The position numbers and the translations under genes are program-made. Positions 42,629-51,110 of a stretch of 64,000 nucleotides of DNA are shown in pieces. This DNA comes from Sphingobacterium sp. UGAL515B_05 (GTDB lineage Bacteria > Bacteroidota > Bacteroidia > Sphingobacteriales > Sphingobacteriaceae): the NCBI RefSeq assembly GCF_033097525.1, contig NZ_CP109907.1, positions 744,001 through 808,000 on the forward strand, given 5' to 3'. Position 1 is the first letter of the stretch. Each line of letters starts with the position of its first letter. The notes beneath the pieces were generated by a model that saw only the letters and a list, made by a program, of their open reading frames with translations, was not told where the DNA came from and ran no database searches.

Positions 42629-43111
42629 TTAGATGTAGGCACTCAAAAAGGACAGCACATTTGCTAAGGCGTGTAATGCAATTACCAATAGAATTTTGTT
42701 CCATTTACCTTGCGACCTCAAAGCCATATAATAATAGGCAAATACAAATACTGAGATAATAGTTGCTAGGAAATACCAAATATTATAACAACGAAATACG
42801 CCAAAAATGATAGCAGCAATCAAGACGCTCATTGAAGCTGAAATCTTCAGCTTGTGCAGCAGCTCTAAAACTAGCACTTGGACCAATAGCGTTTCCAAAA
42901 TTGGCGCTATCACTACCAATGACACAAAAGCAAATCCCAGTCCCTGTTGCTGATATTCTTCAATATCAGCAAAACCTAGAGATAGACAACCAAAAATATA
43001 ATATGCGACCCAATTTGTTATTCCTTCGATCAAAAAGAATATAAACAGAAAATATAAGTTCCTACTTCTCGGTATTTCTATTATTTTAAAAATATCTCTC
43101 ATTTTACACAA
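42629..43111 (-). CDS. Degenerate CPBP-like membrane protein
   Basis: 160 aa (or 157 from the second Met), about five membrane helices. The motif positions of CPBP proteases are recognisable but altered: APILETLLVQ replaces EExxxR, FGVFRCYN lacks the motif-2 histidine, and only HALAN (motif 3) is intact. It is therefore unlikely to be a protease. CPBP relatives are known near bacteriocin genes as immunity or processing proteins. It lies upstream of the broken CPBP gene. Confidence 0.65.
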   Translation of the reverse strand: MCKMRDIFKIIEIPRSRNLYFLFIFFLIEGITNWVAYYIFGCLSLGFADIEEYQQQGLGFAFVSLVVIAPILETLLVQVLVLELLHKLKISASMSVLIAAIIFGVFRCYNIWYFLATIISVFVFAYYYMALRSQGKWNKILLVIALHALANVLSFLSAYI

Positions 43112-43175
43112 CTAACACAATTTAATCCCCACCTATCAAGGTACTATACTTCCTTTACCTCAAAAAATAACAATC

Positions 43176-44024
43176 CTAATCAATTGCCGTCAAGCTATAA
43201 CCTTTTGCTCTAAGTAACGAGATCAAGCCCTTTTCACCAGACAGGTGTCCAGCTCCCACAGCAATAAAGCAACCCTGGTCTTTGATCAAATTCGGAATAA
43301 TCGTTGTCCAGTTTATATTCCGCCCTGTCAAGAGCTTTTCTTTCTGTTCGACAGACATCCATGTAGGATCCTCAATCAATGCAGTTAATTCTTTGAGGTT
43401 TTCATTTTTATAGGCATTGACCATTTTGGCCGTTAGAGCGGGATATTTATCCAACTGCAATACCCAGTCCATAAATAACTTTGGCGTAATCAAGTCTTTC
43501 AATAACCCGAATTGATAATCAGCTGTTTCAAGTTCGCCAATTGTTTTACCCTGAGCGGAGGCCAGAGCCGATAGTTCAATTTCATATGATTTCAACTTTG
43601 TTGGATCAGGACAATTAAAGCCTTTCATTGAAAATAAGGAAGCCATTGTTACCGGTGAAACATGATCCAATAATTTAATTGAAAGCTGCTGTGCCAACAA
43701 GACGCTATCCATTTTACGCACTTCGCTATCGGTAAAGTTTTTAATAAAACTAGGGTCAGGTACGGCAAATGCCTGTAGGACCTCCATATTTTCAGGTTTT
43801 GACAGATCCACTTCAAATACGACTTTCTGGCTCGAATTAAGCGCGTCCAGACATTTTTGTTTGATCTCAAAATCGTCAGGACACAACATGTGGATCGTAC
43901 CAAACAAATAGGAATCTTGTTTAAGTCCATTTCCCGAGATTTTCCACAGCATCGAATTCCCCTGCGCAAAACCACTAAAAGTGATTATAAAAAAGAGTAA
44001 TAGAAGAATAAAATGTTTTTTCAT
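43176..44024 (-). CDS. Secreted TraB/GumN family protein
   Basis: 282 aa from MKKHFILL at 44024, which opens a clean signal peptide (GFAQ); the longer frame to 44120 covers the small gene upstream and is not used. Family motifs are LFGTIHMLCPD near the N-terminus (GTIH) and FIAVGAGHLSGEKGLISLLR near the C-terminus (GAGHL). TraB/GumN proteins are suspected metalloproteases. It follows the second 43-aa membrane peptide by 19 bp, so the two are coexpressed from operator site 2. Confidence 0.85.
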   Translation of the reverse strand: MKKHFILLLLFFIITFSGFAQGNSMLWKISGNGLKQDSYLFGTIHMLCPDDFEIKQKCLDALNSSQKVVFEVDLSKPENMEVLQAFAVPDPSFIKNFTDSEVRKMDSVLLAQQLSIKLLDHVSPVTMASLFSMKGFNCPDPTKLKSYEIELSALASAQGKTIGELETADYQFGLLKDLITPKLFMDWVLQLDKYPALTAKMVNAYKNENLKELTALIEDPTWMSVEQKEKLLTGRNINWTTIIPNLIKDQGCFIAVGAGHLSGEKGLISLLRAKGYSLTAID

Positions 44025-44043
44025 CCGTTTAAATTTAAGGTTT

Positions 44044-44175
44044 TTATTTATTTCTGGTCGCATTAAAACCATCTTCAAATCCTCGAATAAGTTCGCCGAC
44101 ATTAGACAGCAGATAGACACAAAATGCCAGAATAGCTATTATTACCACAAATTTTAAAATTGTTTTAGTTTCCAT
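44044..44175 (-). CDS. 43-aa single-pass membrane peptide, copy 2
   Basis: METKTILKFVVIIAILAFCV then a short linker and the tail LIRGFEDGFNATRNK. It shares length, start, single helix and the FxxGxNxTRNK ending with copy 1 at 40827. It is preceded by operator site 2 and followed by TraB/GumN. The shared promoter and matching tail suggest one function; membrane-bound immunity, sensor or small toxin are all open. Confidence 0.75.
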   Translation of the reverse strand: METKTILKFVVIIAILAFCVYLLSNVGELIRGFEDGFNATRNK

Positions 44176-44201
44176 AATGATTTAGATTTTTGTTACCGTC
44201 C

Positions 44202-44246
44202 CAAAAATAGACATTAAGATATATCTACACCACAACCTGTGGTTGT
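44202..44246 (-). promoter_or_regulatory. Island regulon operator and promoter, site 2
   Basis: Operator CCACAACCTGTGGTTGT (44230-44246), 20 bp, then -7 box TATTTTTG on the minus strand (44202-44209), then 26 bp to the ATG at 44175. Confidence 0.8.
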
Positions 44247-44634
44247 ATTTCAATAAATTTTCTATGGAAAAAAGAGCAACAAAACAGCTTATTACATAAG
44301 TAATGAAGAAAATCAAGAGTCTTCTATTACAATGGTGGGGCTAAAGGAATTAGAAGGAAGTTAAGAATTTATCACACAAGTATTTAGGCTAGACTCTCAG
44401 ATCAAATATCGTTTTATAATCACAAATCCAGAATAATCTATTATTTCATTCATTAATTTTCTCACATTATTCTCATCAACTACTCTTCAATTACCCATAG
44501 TACAAGTCAAAACACCATTACTTTCTTTAAACTAGGATAGAAAAAGTAATAGTGTCTTCAAATTATATTTATAGAAGATGCGTTTCTCCTATAAATTTAT
44601 ACCGTAGTTTATTTTTATAGTCTGCGATTCACCA
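44247..44634. other. Island spacer, no convincing gene
   Basis: About 390 bp of AT-rich DNA between operator site 2 and the 44-aa gene. A hairpin ATTACTTT / AAAGTAAT near 44518-44551 is the only structure. Two tiny plus-strand frames (13 and 10 codons) are too short to call. Confidence 0.4.
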
Positions 44635-44769
44635 TTATTTAATGGTGCTAATTTGTATACGAGCTTTATTTTTTTGATTATGTGCAACCATTGCGCCGAT
44701 AAGCAACGAAATTAGAAAAATTCCCAAGCCAAATATAATAATCAATTTACGACTTTTTACTAACAACAT
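44635..44769 (-). CDS. 44-aa single-pass membrane peptide
   Basis: MLLVKSRKLIIIFGLGIFLI continues into SLLIGAMVAHNQKNKARI. It has a basic N-terminus, one glycine-rich hydrophobic helix and a basic tail. It is not related in sequence to the 43-aa pair and lacks the FxxGxN tail. It is 100 bp downstream of the CPBP gene. Plausible as a small membrane protein of the island; low support beyond its composition and position. Confidence 0.5.
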   Translation of the reverse strand: MLLVKSRKLIIIFGLGIFLISLLIGAMVAHNQKNKARIQISTIK

Positions 44770-44869
44770 AATTTCAATATCTTAATTTAAAGCTCAATCC
44801 AATGGAATAATTCCTATATTCACAACTTTTTAATAATTCCAATTTCATGTTACACTCCCTTTTTTAAAC

Positions 44870-45472
44870 TTATTTTGAACCATAACGCACGTGTGCATTT
44901 CTTTCATATCTGGAAACTGTAAATAAGATAACGCCAAACAAGATACTCCTAATCAGAAGACTTGCAAACCCTCCTTCTATCCCATAATTTCCTCCCAACC
45001 AATAATCATTGGTTGGCAAAATAAGACTATACAAACCACTTTTTGTTGTTCCACTCATTGGAAGTGAAAATAACCATTGAATATAATTCCAACCAAAGTG
45101 TAATCCAACAGGATAATATATAGATTTTGTATGAATATAAGCATATGCATAAATTATACCACCTAGAAAATGGGAAACAAATGCTGTGGTCGTAAAATGA
45201 GAATTTCCTAGATGACATGCAGCAAATAAGACAGCTGAAATTAGTACTGATTTTTTCTTATCAAAAAATCTACGCAACCCGCGAATCAAATAATACCGAA
45301 AGACAATCTCTTCAAAAAAAGCTGTACAGATACAAATTAAAAAAATATTAAATTGATCAGACATGGTAATAGTATTGGAGGCTATATCCAAGCCAAACAA
45401 TAGAAAAAACACAATCAAAATAATACTTGATTGTAAAGTACCAAATATTAAAAGTTCTATTTTCTGTTTCAA
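44870..45472 (-). CDS. CPBP-family intramembrane metalloprotease
   Basis: 200 aa, several membrane helices. All three CPBP motifs are intact: FFEEIVFRYYLIRGL (EExxxR), SAVLFAACHLGN (FxxxH) and VGLHFGWNYIQW (HxxxN). CPBP proteins include the prenyl-protein protease Rce1 and Abi proteins linked to bacteriocin maturation or immunity. Its place directly downstream of two GG-leader peptides points to immunity or processing of those peptides. This is the only CPBP gene in the island with all three motifs. Confidence 0.85.
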   Translation of the reverse strand: MKQKIELLIFGTLQSSIILIVFFLLFGLDIASNTITMSDQFNIFLICICTAFFEEIVFRYYLIRGLRRFFDKKKSVLISAVLFAACHLGNSHFTTTAFVSHFLGGIIYAYAYIHTKSIYYPVGLHFGWNYIQWLFSLPMSGTTKSGLYSLILPTNDYWLGGNYGIEGGFASLLIRSILFGVILFTVSRYERNAHVRYGSK

Positions 45473-45552
45473 TAAATCAAAATTAAGACGAACCTAAGTA
45501 GCAAAGTACTTAGGTTCTTACGTAAAATAGTTTTTATTTTCAAAGCACTAAA

Positions 45553-45717
45553 TTACCCATGAATTGCTGTAGGGCCACCAATGGATCCATCTAGATCTCT
45601 CTGTTGAGCCTGAAAAAATCGACCTAAAACCCAAAAAAAAGCTTCTGTCATACCATCTCCACCGTTTACTTCAATAATCTCAGAATTAGTCAATTCTGTT
45701 AGTTCTATTTTGTTCAT
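45553..45717 (-). CDS. Double-glycine leader peptide precursor 2 (54 aa)
   Basis: The leader MNKIELTELTNSEIIEVNGG (residues 1-20) has the hydrophobic positions and terminal Gly-Gly recognised by C39 peptidases. The predicted 34-aa mature peptide starts DGMTEAFFWVLGRFFQAQQR and is aromatic-rich early and Gly/Ser-rich late. It lies 12 bp after precursor 1 and upstream of the intact CPBP gene. This suggests a two-peptide bacteriocin or a signal pair exported by the C39 ABC system. It was missed as an open frame because of its length. Confidence 0.8.
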   Translation of the reverse strand: MNKIELTELTNSEIIEVNGGDGMTEAFFWVLGRFFQAQQRDLDGSIGGPTAIHG

Positions 45718-45729
45718 AAATTTACAAGT

Positions 45730-45906
45730 TTATAAAGCTTCACCATTTATTCCTCTTTCAAATGCAGCAACGTTTTGTCTCCAATCAGCAACGACATTAT
45801 ATAAAAATGTCCCCAAAGCAGCTTGCCACCATCCCCCATCAACTACTTCCATTTCTTTCGCATCCATTTCCTGAACACCGAAACCTTTTAAATCTAATGT
45901 ATTCAT
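45730..45906 (-). CDS. Double-glycine leader peptide precursor 1 (58 aa)
   Basis: The leader of 25 residues (starts MNTLDLKGFGVQEMDAKEM, ends VVDGG) is a textbook GG leader. The 33-aa mature peptide begins WWQAALGTFLYNVVADWRQ, is amphipathic and tryptophan-rich, and ends AAFERGINGEAL. The FERGIN segment resembles the FEDGFN and FNEGYN tails of the two 43-aa membrane peptides. It lies between a small HTH gene and precursor 2, in the exporter operon direction. Confidence 0.85.
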   Translation of the reverse strand: MNTLDLKGFGVQEMDAKEMEVVDGGWWQAALGTFLYNVVADWRQNVAAFERGINGEAL

Positions 45907-45996
45907 TTTTTTGATTTATAAAAAATTACTTCCTACTCTATTCTTAGCCTTTTCGGATTCCTGCTTTATTGATCAACACTACTAAATTACTTTTGC

Positions 45997-46329
45997 TCAA
46001 TGCACAAAAAAAGCATTCAGAAAATGATTTGAAATAAAATTATCACCCGCATTTGCTTGCCTCATCTGATTTAAATCCAGCAAATGAATATTTTCCTGCT
46101 GAACCTCTACCTTGATTTGGATTGAATAGTCTTTTTCATAGTAATACGTATTAAGCGATCTATCAAAAGTAATTGGAGCACCAATATCTCTAAGATATTC
46201 AATAATACGGGCCAATCGTGACACAGAAAGCCCGAGGCGGACTGCTAGTTCTGACTGTGTTCCCGTCCGTCTCTGGCGGATCAACTTGTCCAACAAATTA
46301 ATCCGGTCTATATATTGGAATAGCTTCAT
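45997..46329 (-). CDS. Small HTH-domain protein of the exporter operon
   Basis: 110 aa. The N-terminal winged-helix-like part (QYIDRINLLDKLIRQRRTGT, then LAVRLGLSVSRLARIIEYL) resembles HTH_11/DeoR-type DNA-binding domains. The C-terminal half (TYYYEKDYSIQIKVEVQQ) is unassigned. It starts 7 bp after the TolC gene and precedes the two precursor genes, so it is probably a local regulator. Together with the XRE protein at 52064 it is a candidate reader of the four operators. Confidence 0.7.
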   Translation of the reverse strand: MKLFQYIDRINLLDKLIRQRRTGTQSELAVRLGLSVSRLARIIEYLRDIGAPITFDRSLNTYYYEKDYSIQIKVEVQQENIHLLDLNQMRQANAGDNFISNHFLNAFFVH

Positions 46330-46336
46330 AATGATT

Positions 46337-47683
46337 TTAATTTATCGATCCATAAATCTGATAGCGCAGCATGAGCTGATTGAACACTACAGTATATTTG
46401 CTGCGGATCGTTTCCGACTCCGCTTTAATCAAATTACTTTTACTCGTATTGACATCATAGATCGATGCCTTGCCCGCTTCAAAACTCCGCAGGGTGTAAC
46501 CTAGAGATTGCGCTGTTGCCGTGCTCGCTTCTACCGCAATACCATATTGCTTTCTGTTCTCCTCCAGTTCAAGCAATAGCCTATCTAAGATCTGCTGCTG
46601 AGCAAACTTTTCATTATCAATCGCCAATTGTATATTTTGCTGGTTCAAGTCGATCTGCTTCAACTGACGTTTAGTCTTGCTTTTGTTGAAGATGGGCACC
46701 GAAACCGTCACAGCGAGCTGCTGGGCAAAGTTGTCTTTACTCTGTACAAAAAAAGATCGCGTATTGTCCGCTTTAAAAGCATTGAAATAGGTGCTCCCCA
46801 AACCAGCGGATCCTTTTACCGTCGGAAATAACGCTGCTTTAACCAACTTGGACTCGACCTCAAGTCCAACAGCTTGACTTCGAAGCTTAGCAAATACCGG
46901 ATTATGCACAAAAGCTTCTTCCCGCAGGCTTGATGAATCCGAAAAAGCATGCCCTTGCAGGAGATCATTCTCCACTACTGGGACAGCCAGTTCTAAGTTA
47001 CTATAGTCCGGATAGTTCATCAGCTGGGCTAACTTAAGCAAGGACTGTCGCCGATCTTTGTGATACTGTTGGTATTGCTGTTTCTCTCGCGCCAGATTGG
47101 CTTTTGCTTCGGCAACTACCGACACAGCTGTTGCCCCTACCGCCGTACTTTTCTCGGCTTTATCCAGTAACTGCTGTGAAAATTGCATGGCCGAATCCTG
47201 TGAGACCAATAGTGCCTGAGCCAGCAATGTCTGCAGATAGGCTTCCATCAGCTGAACAGTAAGATTCCTTTTCAATATCTCCTTTTCGACACGTTCCTGT
47301 TCCGCTTCAGAAGCCGCTTTCTTGGCTTGGTTTCGAAAATAGTTATATTGATATAGGGTCAGTTCCGCATTGATCCCCATGTTGCTATTCAGATTGTCAT
47401 TGCGCCGAATCGTACCAAACACATCCTGTGATGATCCAAAAGTGGTATACCCATTTGCATAGCCATTCACACTTGGCAAGCGTTCCCGCAATGCCATTTG
47501 CTGATCCAGCACTTTTATCTCAGCCTTGATATCCTGCTGTTTTATCGGTAGATTATGAGTCACTGCATAATCAATACAATCCCGTAAAGTCCAGGCTCGT
47601 TGCGCCAGTACATTCGTAGATAACAGTACCGCTAAATAAATAAACCAGCACTTTATCCTACATCTTTGATAATTTTTCATCAT
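46337..47683 (-). CDS. TolC-family outer-membrane channel of the peptide exporter
   Basis: 448 aa from the ATG at 47683 (MMKNYQRCRIK); the longer frame to 47731 overlaps the ABC gene. The signal peptide ends VLAQ. Residues ~25-440 have the two long coiled-coil halves of OEP/TolC proteins (RAWTLRDCIDYAVTHNLPIK entry; SLGYTLRSFEAGKASIYDVN in the second repeat). It gives the outer-membrane duct for the ABC/HlyD pair just upstream, 17 bp after the ABC stop. Confidence 0.88.
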   Translation of the reverse strand: MMKNYQRCRIKCWFIYLAVLLSTNVLAQRAWTLRDCIDYAVTHNLPIKQQDIKAEIKVLDQQMALRERLPSVNGYANGYTTFGSSQDVFGTIRRNDNLNSNMGINAELTLYQYNYFRNQAKKAASEAEQERVEKEILKRNLTVQLMEAYLQTLLAQALLVSQDSAMQFSQQLLDKAEKSTAVGATAVSVVAEAKANLAREKQQYQQYHKDRRQSLLKLAQLMNYPDYSNLELAVPVVENDLLQGHAFSDSSSLREEAFVHNPVFAKLRSQAVGLEVESKLVKAALFPTVKGSAGLGSTYFNAFKADNTRSFFVQSKDNFAQQLAVTVSVPIFNKSKTKRQLKQIDLNQQNIQLAIDNEKFAQQQILDRLLLELEENRKQYGIAVEASTATAQSLGYTLRSFEAGKASIYDVNTSKSNLIKAESETIRSKYTVVFNQLMLRYQIYGSIN

Positions 47684-47700
47684 TGAATAAAAAACAACAG

Positions 47701-49863
47701 TTAGTTTAACACGATCGATTGCTTTTTCCACATATCCTTATAAGCAGACTCTTGGGTTAATAATTCCTCATGTTCGCCCTGTTCGATAAGTACTCCATCT
47801 TTAAGCACCATAATGGTATCGGCCTCAGCGATCGTACTCAGCCGATGTGCAATCACAATCATTGTCTTACCCGAATCTTTAAAGCGACGGAATGCTCGCT
47901 GGATTACCTGTTCTGTTGAAGTATCCAAAGCCGAAGTCGCTTCGTCTAAAATGAGAATATCCGGATTGCGGTATAATGCTCGTGCAATGGCAATTCGTTG
48001 TCGCTGTCCACCGGATAGCATGGATCCATTTTCACCAAGCTGGGTTTCAAAACCAGCTGGAAGCTTTTCAATAAAAGACATCATGTCCAATTCATTGACT
48101 ACCTGCAACAGCCGCTGAAAATTGGGAACATCCTCTCCGACGGCAATATTACTAACGACGTTACCCGAAAAAAGATCAATCTGCTGGGGCACAATGGCAA
48201 TGCGTTCCCGAAGGGAACTCTTCGAAATATAGTTCAAATCGTATTGACCGATAGAAATCTTGCCCTCCTGTAGTCGATACAACTGCTGAATAAGCGCTCC
48301 TAGCGTAGTCTTCCCGCTTCCACTCTCCCCGATCACGGCCGTCATCTTGCCTTGTTGTATCCGGCAACTAAAATTTCGGAATACCTCTACCCGTGATCCG
48401 TAAGAAAAACGTATATTATCAAAGACGATATCCCCAACCAGATCCGAAGTAAGCTGTAATTTCTCTTCTGATTCTTCACGCTCCAGATCCATAATTTCAA
48501 ACAAGCGATCTGCTGCAATCAATGCATTTTGCAGTGTCTTATTCATGCCGATCAATTGTGTCACCGGCCCAGTAAAATAACCGATCAAGGCGTAAAATGA
48601 GAGTAGTTCTCCCGGCGTGATCGTACGTTCGATCACATAGTATGAACCGGCCCATAAGAGGATAATGGTAAATAACCGCGACAATAACTCGCCAGAGGTG
48701 CTGGAAAACAAGCCATTCATCACCGAAGCATAAATGGTTTTCAATAAATGCGAAAACCGATTGTCTGTACCGCTATTAAAATAAGTTTCAATCCCAAACT
48801 GCTTGATGGTCTTGACCGAATTGAGCGATTCGACCAGATGAGATTCCAGTTCGGCCCCTTCTTCCATCATCCGGCGCTCTACTTTTTTGTTCAGTTTATT
48901 GGAAAGCCAATAGACCCCTAGATAAAAAGGGATAACGAGCAGTATGATCAAGGCCAGTTTCCAGAAATAGGTAAACATAAGCGCGAAGGAAAAGATCACA
49001 ATCAGCAAATTGACGACAGCCTGTATAGCTATATCATTAATAAAAGCACGAATTTTGACTGCATCGTTAACCCGCGATATAATCTCGCCCACTTTCATTG
49101 TATCAAAGAAGCGTTGCGGGAGACTCAGCAAATGTTTATAATAACCTAAAATCAGATATTTATCAATCCTTTGCCCCGTTTGCAAGACCATGACACTTTT
49201 CAATGTACCAATGAGCAACTGAAAAATCAGAATGACCAACATACCGATCGAAAGAAGGTTCAATAAGCGCACATTGCCATCGACCAGTACATAATCGGTA
49301 ATTTTCTCAATGTAAAACGATGTTGAAAGCCCCAGTAGCGTATACACAGCAGCTCCCACCAATGCCTGAACGATCACCGAGCGATGGGGCCGGATCAGAT
49401 TCCAGAATCGCTTGTAAACAGCGATCTTCTCATTTTTCTGTTCAAAATATTCATTGGGTTCCATTAAGATCAACACCCCAGTCCAAATCTTCTGAAAGGC
49501 CTCAAAGTTATATTTTTCCACTTTTCCGAAGCCAGGATCCATCACCGTGATTTTATCCTTTTCCACCTGATAGATTACCACATAGTGTTGGAGCTGCTCT
49601 TTGAGCACAACATGGGCAATTGCTGGTAAAGGTATCTGCGGAATGGCATCTATAGCGCCCTTGACACCTTTGGCATTAAAACCCATTTGTTGCAGTCCTT
49701 GAACCATACCTAATACATTGGTACCACGCGTATCGGTGTGACAGAATTGTCTGATCTTGGCAATAGGAATATGTGTACCATAATAGCCCGCAATAGATGC
49801 CAGACAGGCCGCCCCACAGTCACGGATATCGTGCTGCTTAATGCAAACAGGAGATTTTTTCAT
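47701..49863 (-). CDS. Peptidase-C39 ABC transporter (GG-leader peptide exporter)
   Basis: 720 aa from MKKSPVC at 49863; the longer frame to 49923 overlaps HlyD and is not used. Residues ~1-130 form the C39 cysteine peptidase: catalytic Cys in HDIRDCGAACLASIAGYYG, His in QHYVVIYQVEKDKIT and Asp in VMDPGFG. Then come six membrane helices and the ATPase: Walker A GESGSGKTT, signature LSGGQRQRIAIARAL, Walker B ILILDEATSALD, H-loop IAHRLST. It cuts GG leaders and exports the peptide, and its substrates are probably the three precursors in this island. Confidence 0.95.
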   Translation of the reverse strand: MKKSPVCIKQHDIRDCGAACLASIAGYYGTHIPIAKIRQFCHTDTRGTNVLGMVQGLQQMGFNAKGVKGAIDAIPQIPLPAIAHVVLKEQLQHYVVIYQVEKDKITVMDPGFGKVEKYNFEAFQKIWTGVLILMEPNEYFEQKNEKIAVYKRFWNLIRPHRSVIVQALVGAAVYTLLGLSTSFYIEKITDYVLVDGNVRLLNLLSIGMLVILIFQLLIGTLKSVMVLQTGQRIDKYLILGYYKHLLSLPQRFFDTMKVGEIISRVNDAVKIRAFINDIAIQAVVNLLIVIFSFALMFTYFWKLALIILLVIPFYLGVYWLSNKLNKKVERRMMEEGAELESHLVESLNSVKTIKQFGIETYFNSGTDNRFSHLLKTIYASVMNGLFSSTSGELLSRLFTIILLWAGSYYVIERTITPGELLSFYALIGYFTGPVTQLIGMNKTLQNALIAADRLFEIMDLEREESEEKLQLTSDLVGDIVFDNIRFSYGSRVEVFRNFSCRIQQGKMTAVIGESGSGKTTLGALIQQLYRLQEGKISIGQYDLNYISKSSLRERIAIVPQQIDLFSGNVVSNIAVGEDVPNFQRLLQVVNELDMMSFIEKLPAGFETQLGENGSMLSGGQRQRIAIARALYRNPDILILDEATSALDTSTEQVIQRAFRRFKDSGKTMIVIAHRLSTIAEADTIMVLKDGVLIEQGEHEELLTQESAYKDMWKKQSIVLN

Positions 49864-49897
49864 TACAAATTTACTGTTGTCAGATAATAAAGAAGTT

Positions 49898-50998
49898 TTA
49901 TAATGCGCTCGTCTTAGCGCCAAGATTTGGATTGAACAGATCGTCGGCCCGATCGAACAGGAGCTGCCATAACGTACGGTCTAAGAGGTAAAACCGCGCG
50001 TTGAATGTATTTCCCTTTCCTACAAAGGCCTGATTCCCATTGGGAAGACTCAGAAAGTTTTTATCGAGGTGACATCTGACCCTAAAATAAGATCCTTTTT
50101 GTTGGTCGCTTACCAGATTGTAGTCAATATCATGCACTGTCCCAGAAAGAAATCCCCATTGGTTATAATTATACGTATCCATCTGGAATTTGACCGATTG
50201 ATCCTTTTTGATATAGCCGATGGATTTGGCTGGCACCAAACATTCGGCTATAAGCTGATCCTCCGGTGAAATTTCCAGAATATCCTGTCCTTGTACGAGC
50301 TGTCCCCCTTTTTGATACCCTTTAAAATTGACCACCGTCCCAGTTATAGGCGCACGAACAATATAGTTTTGACCATCAATCAAGATTGACTTCTTCTCGG
50401 AGGACAATGATTGAGATTTCTGTCGCAGTTCGACCAACTTAGCGCTCCATTGCGCCATCTGCTGCTTGCGTATCGTCAAAAACTGATTTTCAAGTTGCTC
50501 AAAAGCATATTGTGTTTTATCGAGTTCCGCTTGGGACACCACCCCTTGGCTGAATAGCTGATTATTTCGGTCCAGTTCACGACGTGCTAAGGTAAGCTGC
50601 GACTGTATTTCGGACATACGTTGTTCCATGGACAGATATTCCAGTTGATATTGTCCACCTTGCAGACTTTTTGCCCTACCATCAAGAATAAGTTTTAGAT
50701 CAGCGATTTGTCTCGCATAGTCATCTGTTAAACCCTTATTCAGGGACAGTTTATTTTCCAGATCTTCGGAAACAACGATCAGTAGTGTATCCCCCTGTTT
50801 TACCTGCTGATTGTTCCCCACAACACGGTTGTCAATAATACGGCCACTGACCAAGGATAGCATCTTTGTGTTCTCCATTGCAGGCCTGACAATTCCCTGT
50901 GCCGAAATTGAAATAGGCACTTTGATAAACGGTAATAATATCAACCCTATAATTATAGCCACTATCAGCAGTAAGTATATGATATTTGTTCTTTTCAT
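49898..50998 (-). CDS. HlyD-family membrane-fusion protein of the peptide exporter
   Basis: 366 aa. An N-terminal inner-membrane anchor (IIYLLLIVAIIIGLILLPFI), the lipoyl-like barrel halves (AQGIVRPA.. and YIVRAPITGTVVNFKGYQKG), a long coiled coil (residues ~95-215) and a beta-barrel near the C-terminus. It bridges the ABC transporter and TolC. It is the first gene of the exporter operon (hlyD-ABC-tolC-HTH-precursors), with operator site 3 right upstream. Confidence 0.92.
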   Translation of the reverse strand: MKRTNIIYLLLIVAIIIGLILLPFIKVPISISAQGIVRPAMENTKMLSLVSGRIIDNRVVGNNQQVKQGDTLLIVVSEDLENKLSLNKGLTDDYARQIADLKLILDGRAKSLQGGQYQLEYLSMEQRMSEIQSQLTLARRELDRNNQLFSQGVVSQAELDKTQYAFEQLENQFLTIRKQQMAQWSAKLVELRQKSQSLSSEKKSILIDGQNYIVRAPITGTVVNFKGYQKGGQLVQGQDILEISPEDQLIAECLVPAKSIGYIKKDQSVKFQMDTYNYNQWGFLSGTVHDIDYNLVSDQQKGSYFRVRCHLDKNFLSLPNGNQAFVGKGNTFNARFYLLDRTLWQLLFDRADDLFNPNLGAKTSAL

Positions 50999-51018
50999 CT
51001 TGGTTTTTAATCAATATC

Positions 51019-51063
51019 CAAAAATGTATATTACATTTTTGATCCACCACAACCTGAGGTTGT
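51019..51063 (-). promoter_or_regulatory. Island regulon operator and promoter, site 3 (exporter operon)
   Basis: Operator CCACAACCTGAGGTTGT (51047-51063), 20 bp, then a -7-like box CATTTTTG on the minus strand (51019-51026; first T replaced by C), then 20 bp to the hlyD ATG at 50998. The divergent rhomboid gene starts 47 bp on the other side. Confidence 0.8.
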
Positions 51064-51110
51064 ATTTTAAAATTTATTAATTAACTTACAACGCAAATTA
51101 ATAGTGGTTA

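Noticed and set aside
43176..44120. Extended start of TraB/GumN at 44120
   Set aside because: It would cover the 43-aa gene in another frame; the Met at 44024 opens a clean signal peptide.
44302..44365. Tiny plus-strand frames MKKIKSLLLQWWG and MVGLKELEGS
   Set aside because: They look faintly like leader-peptide starts but are 13 and 10 codons long with no operator-box pair on that strand.
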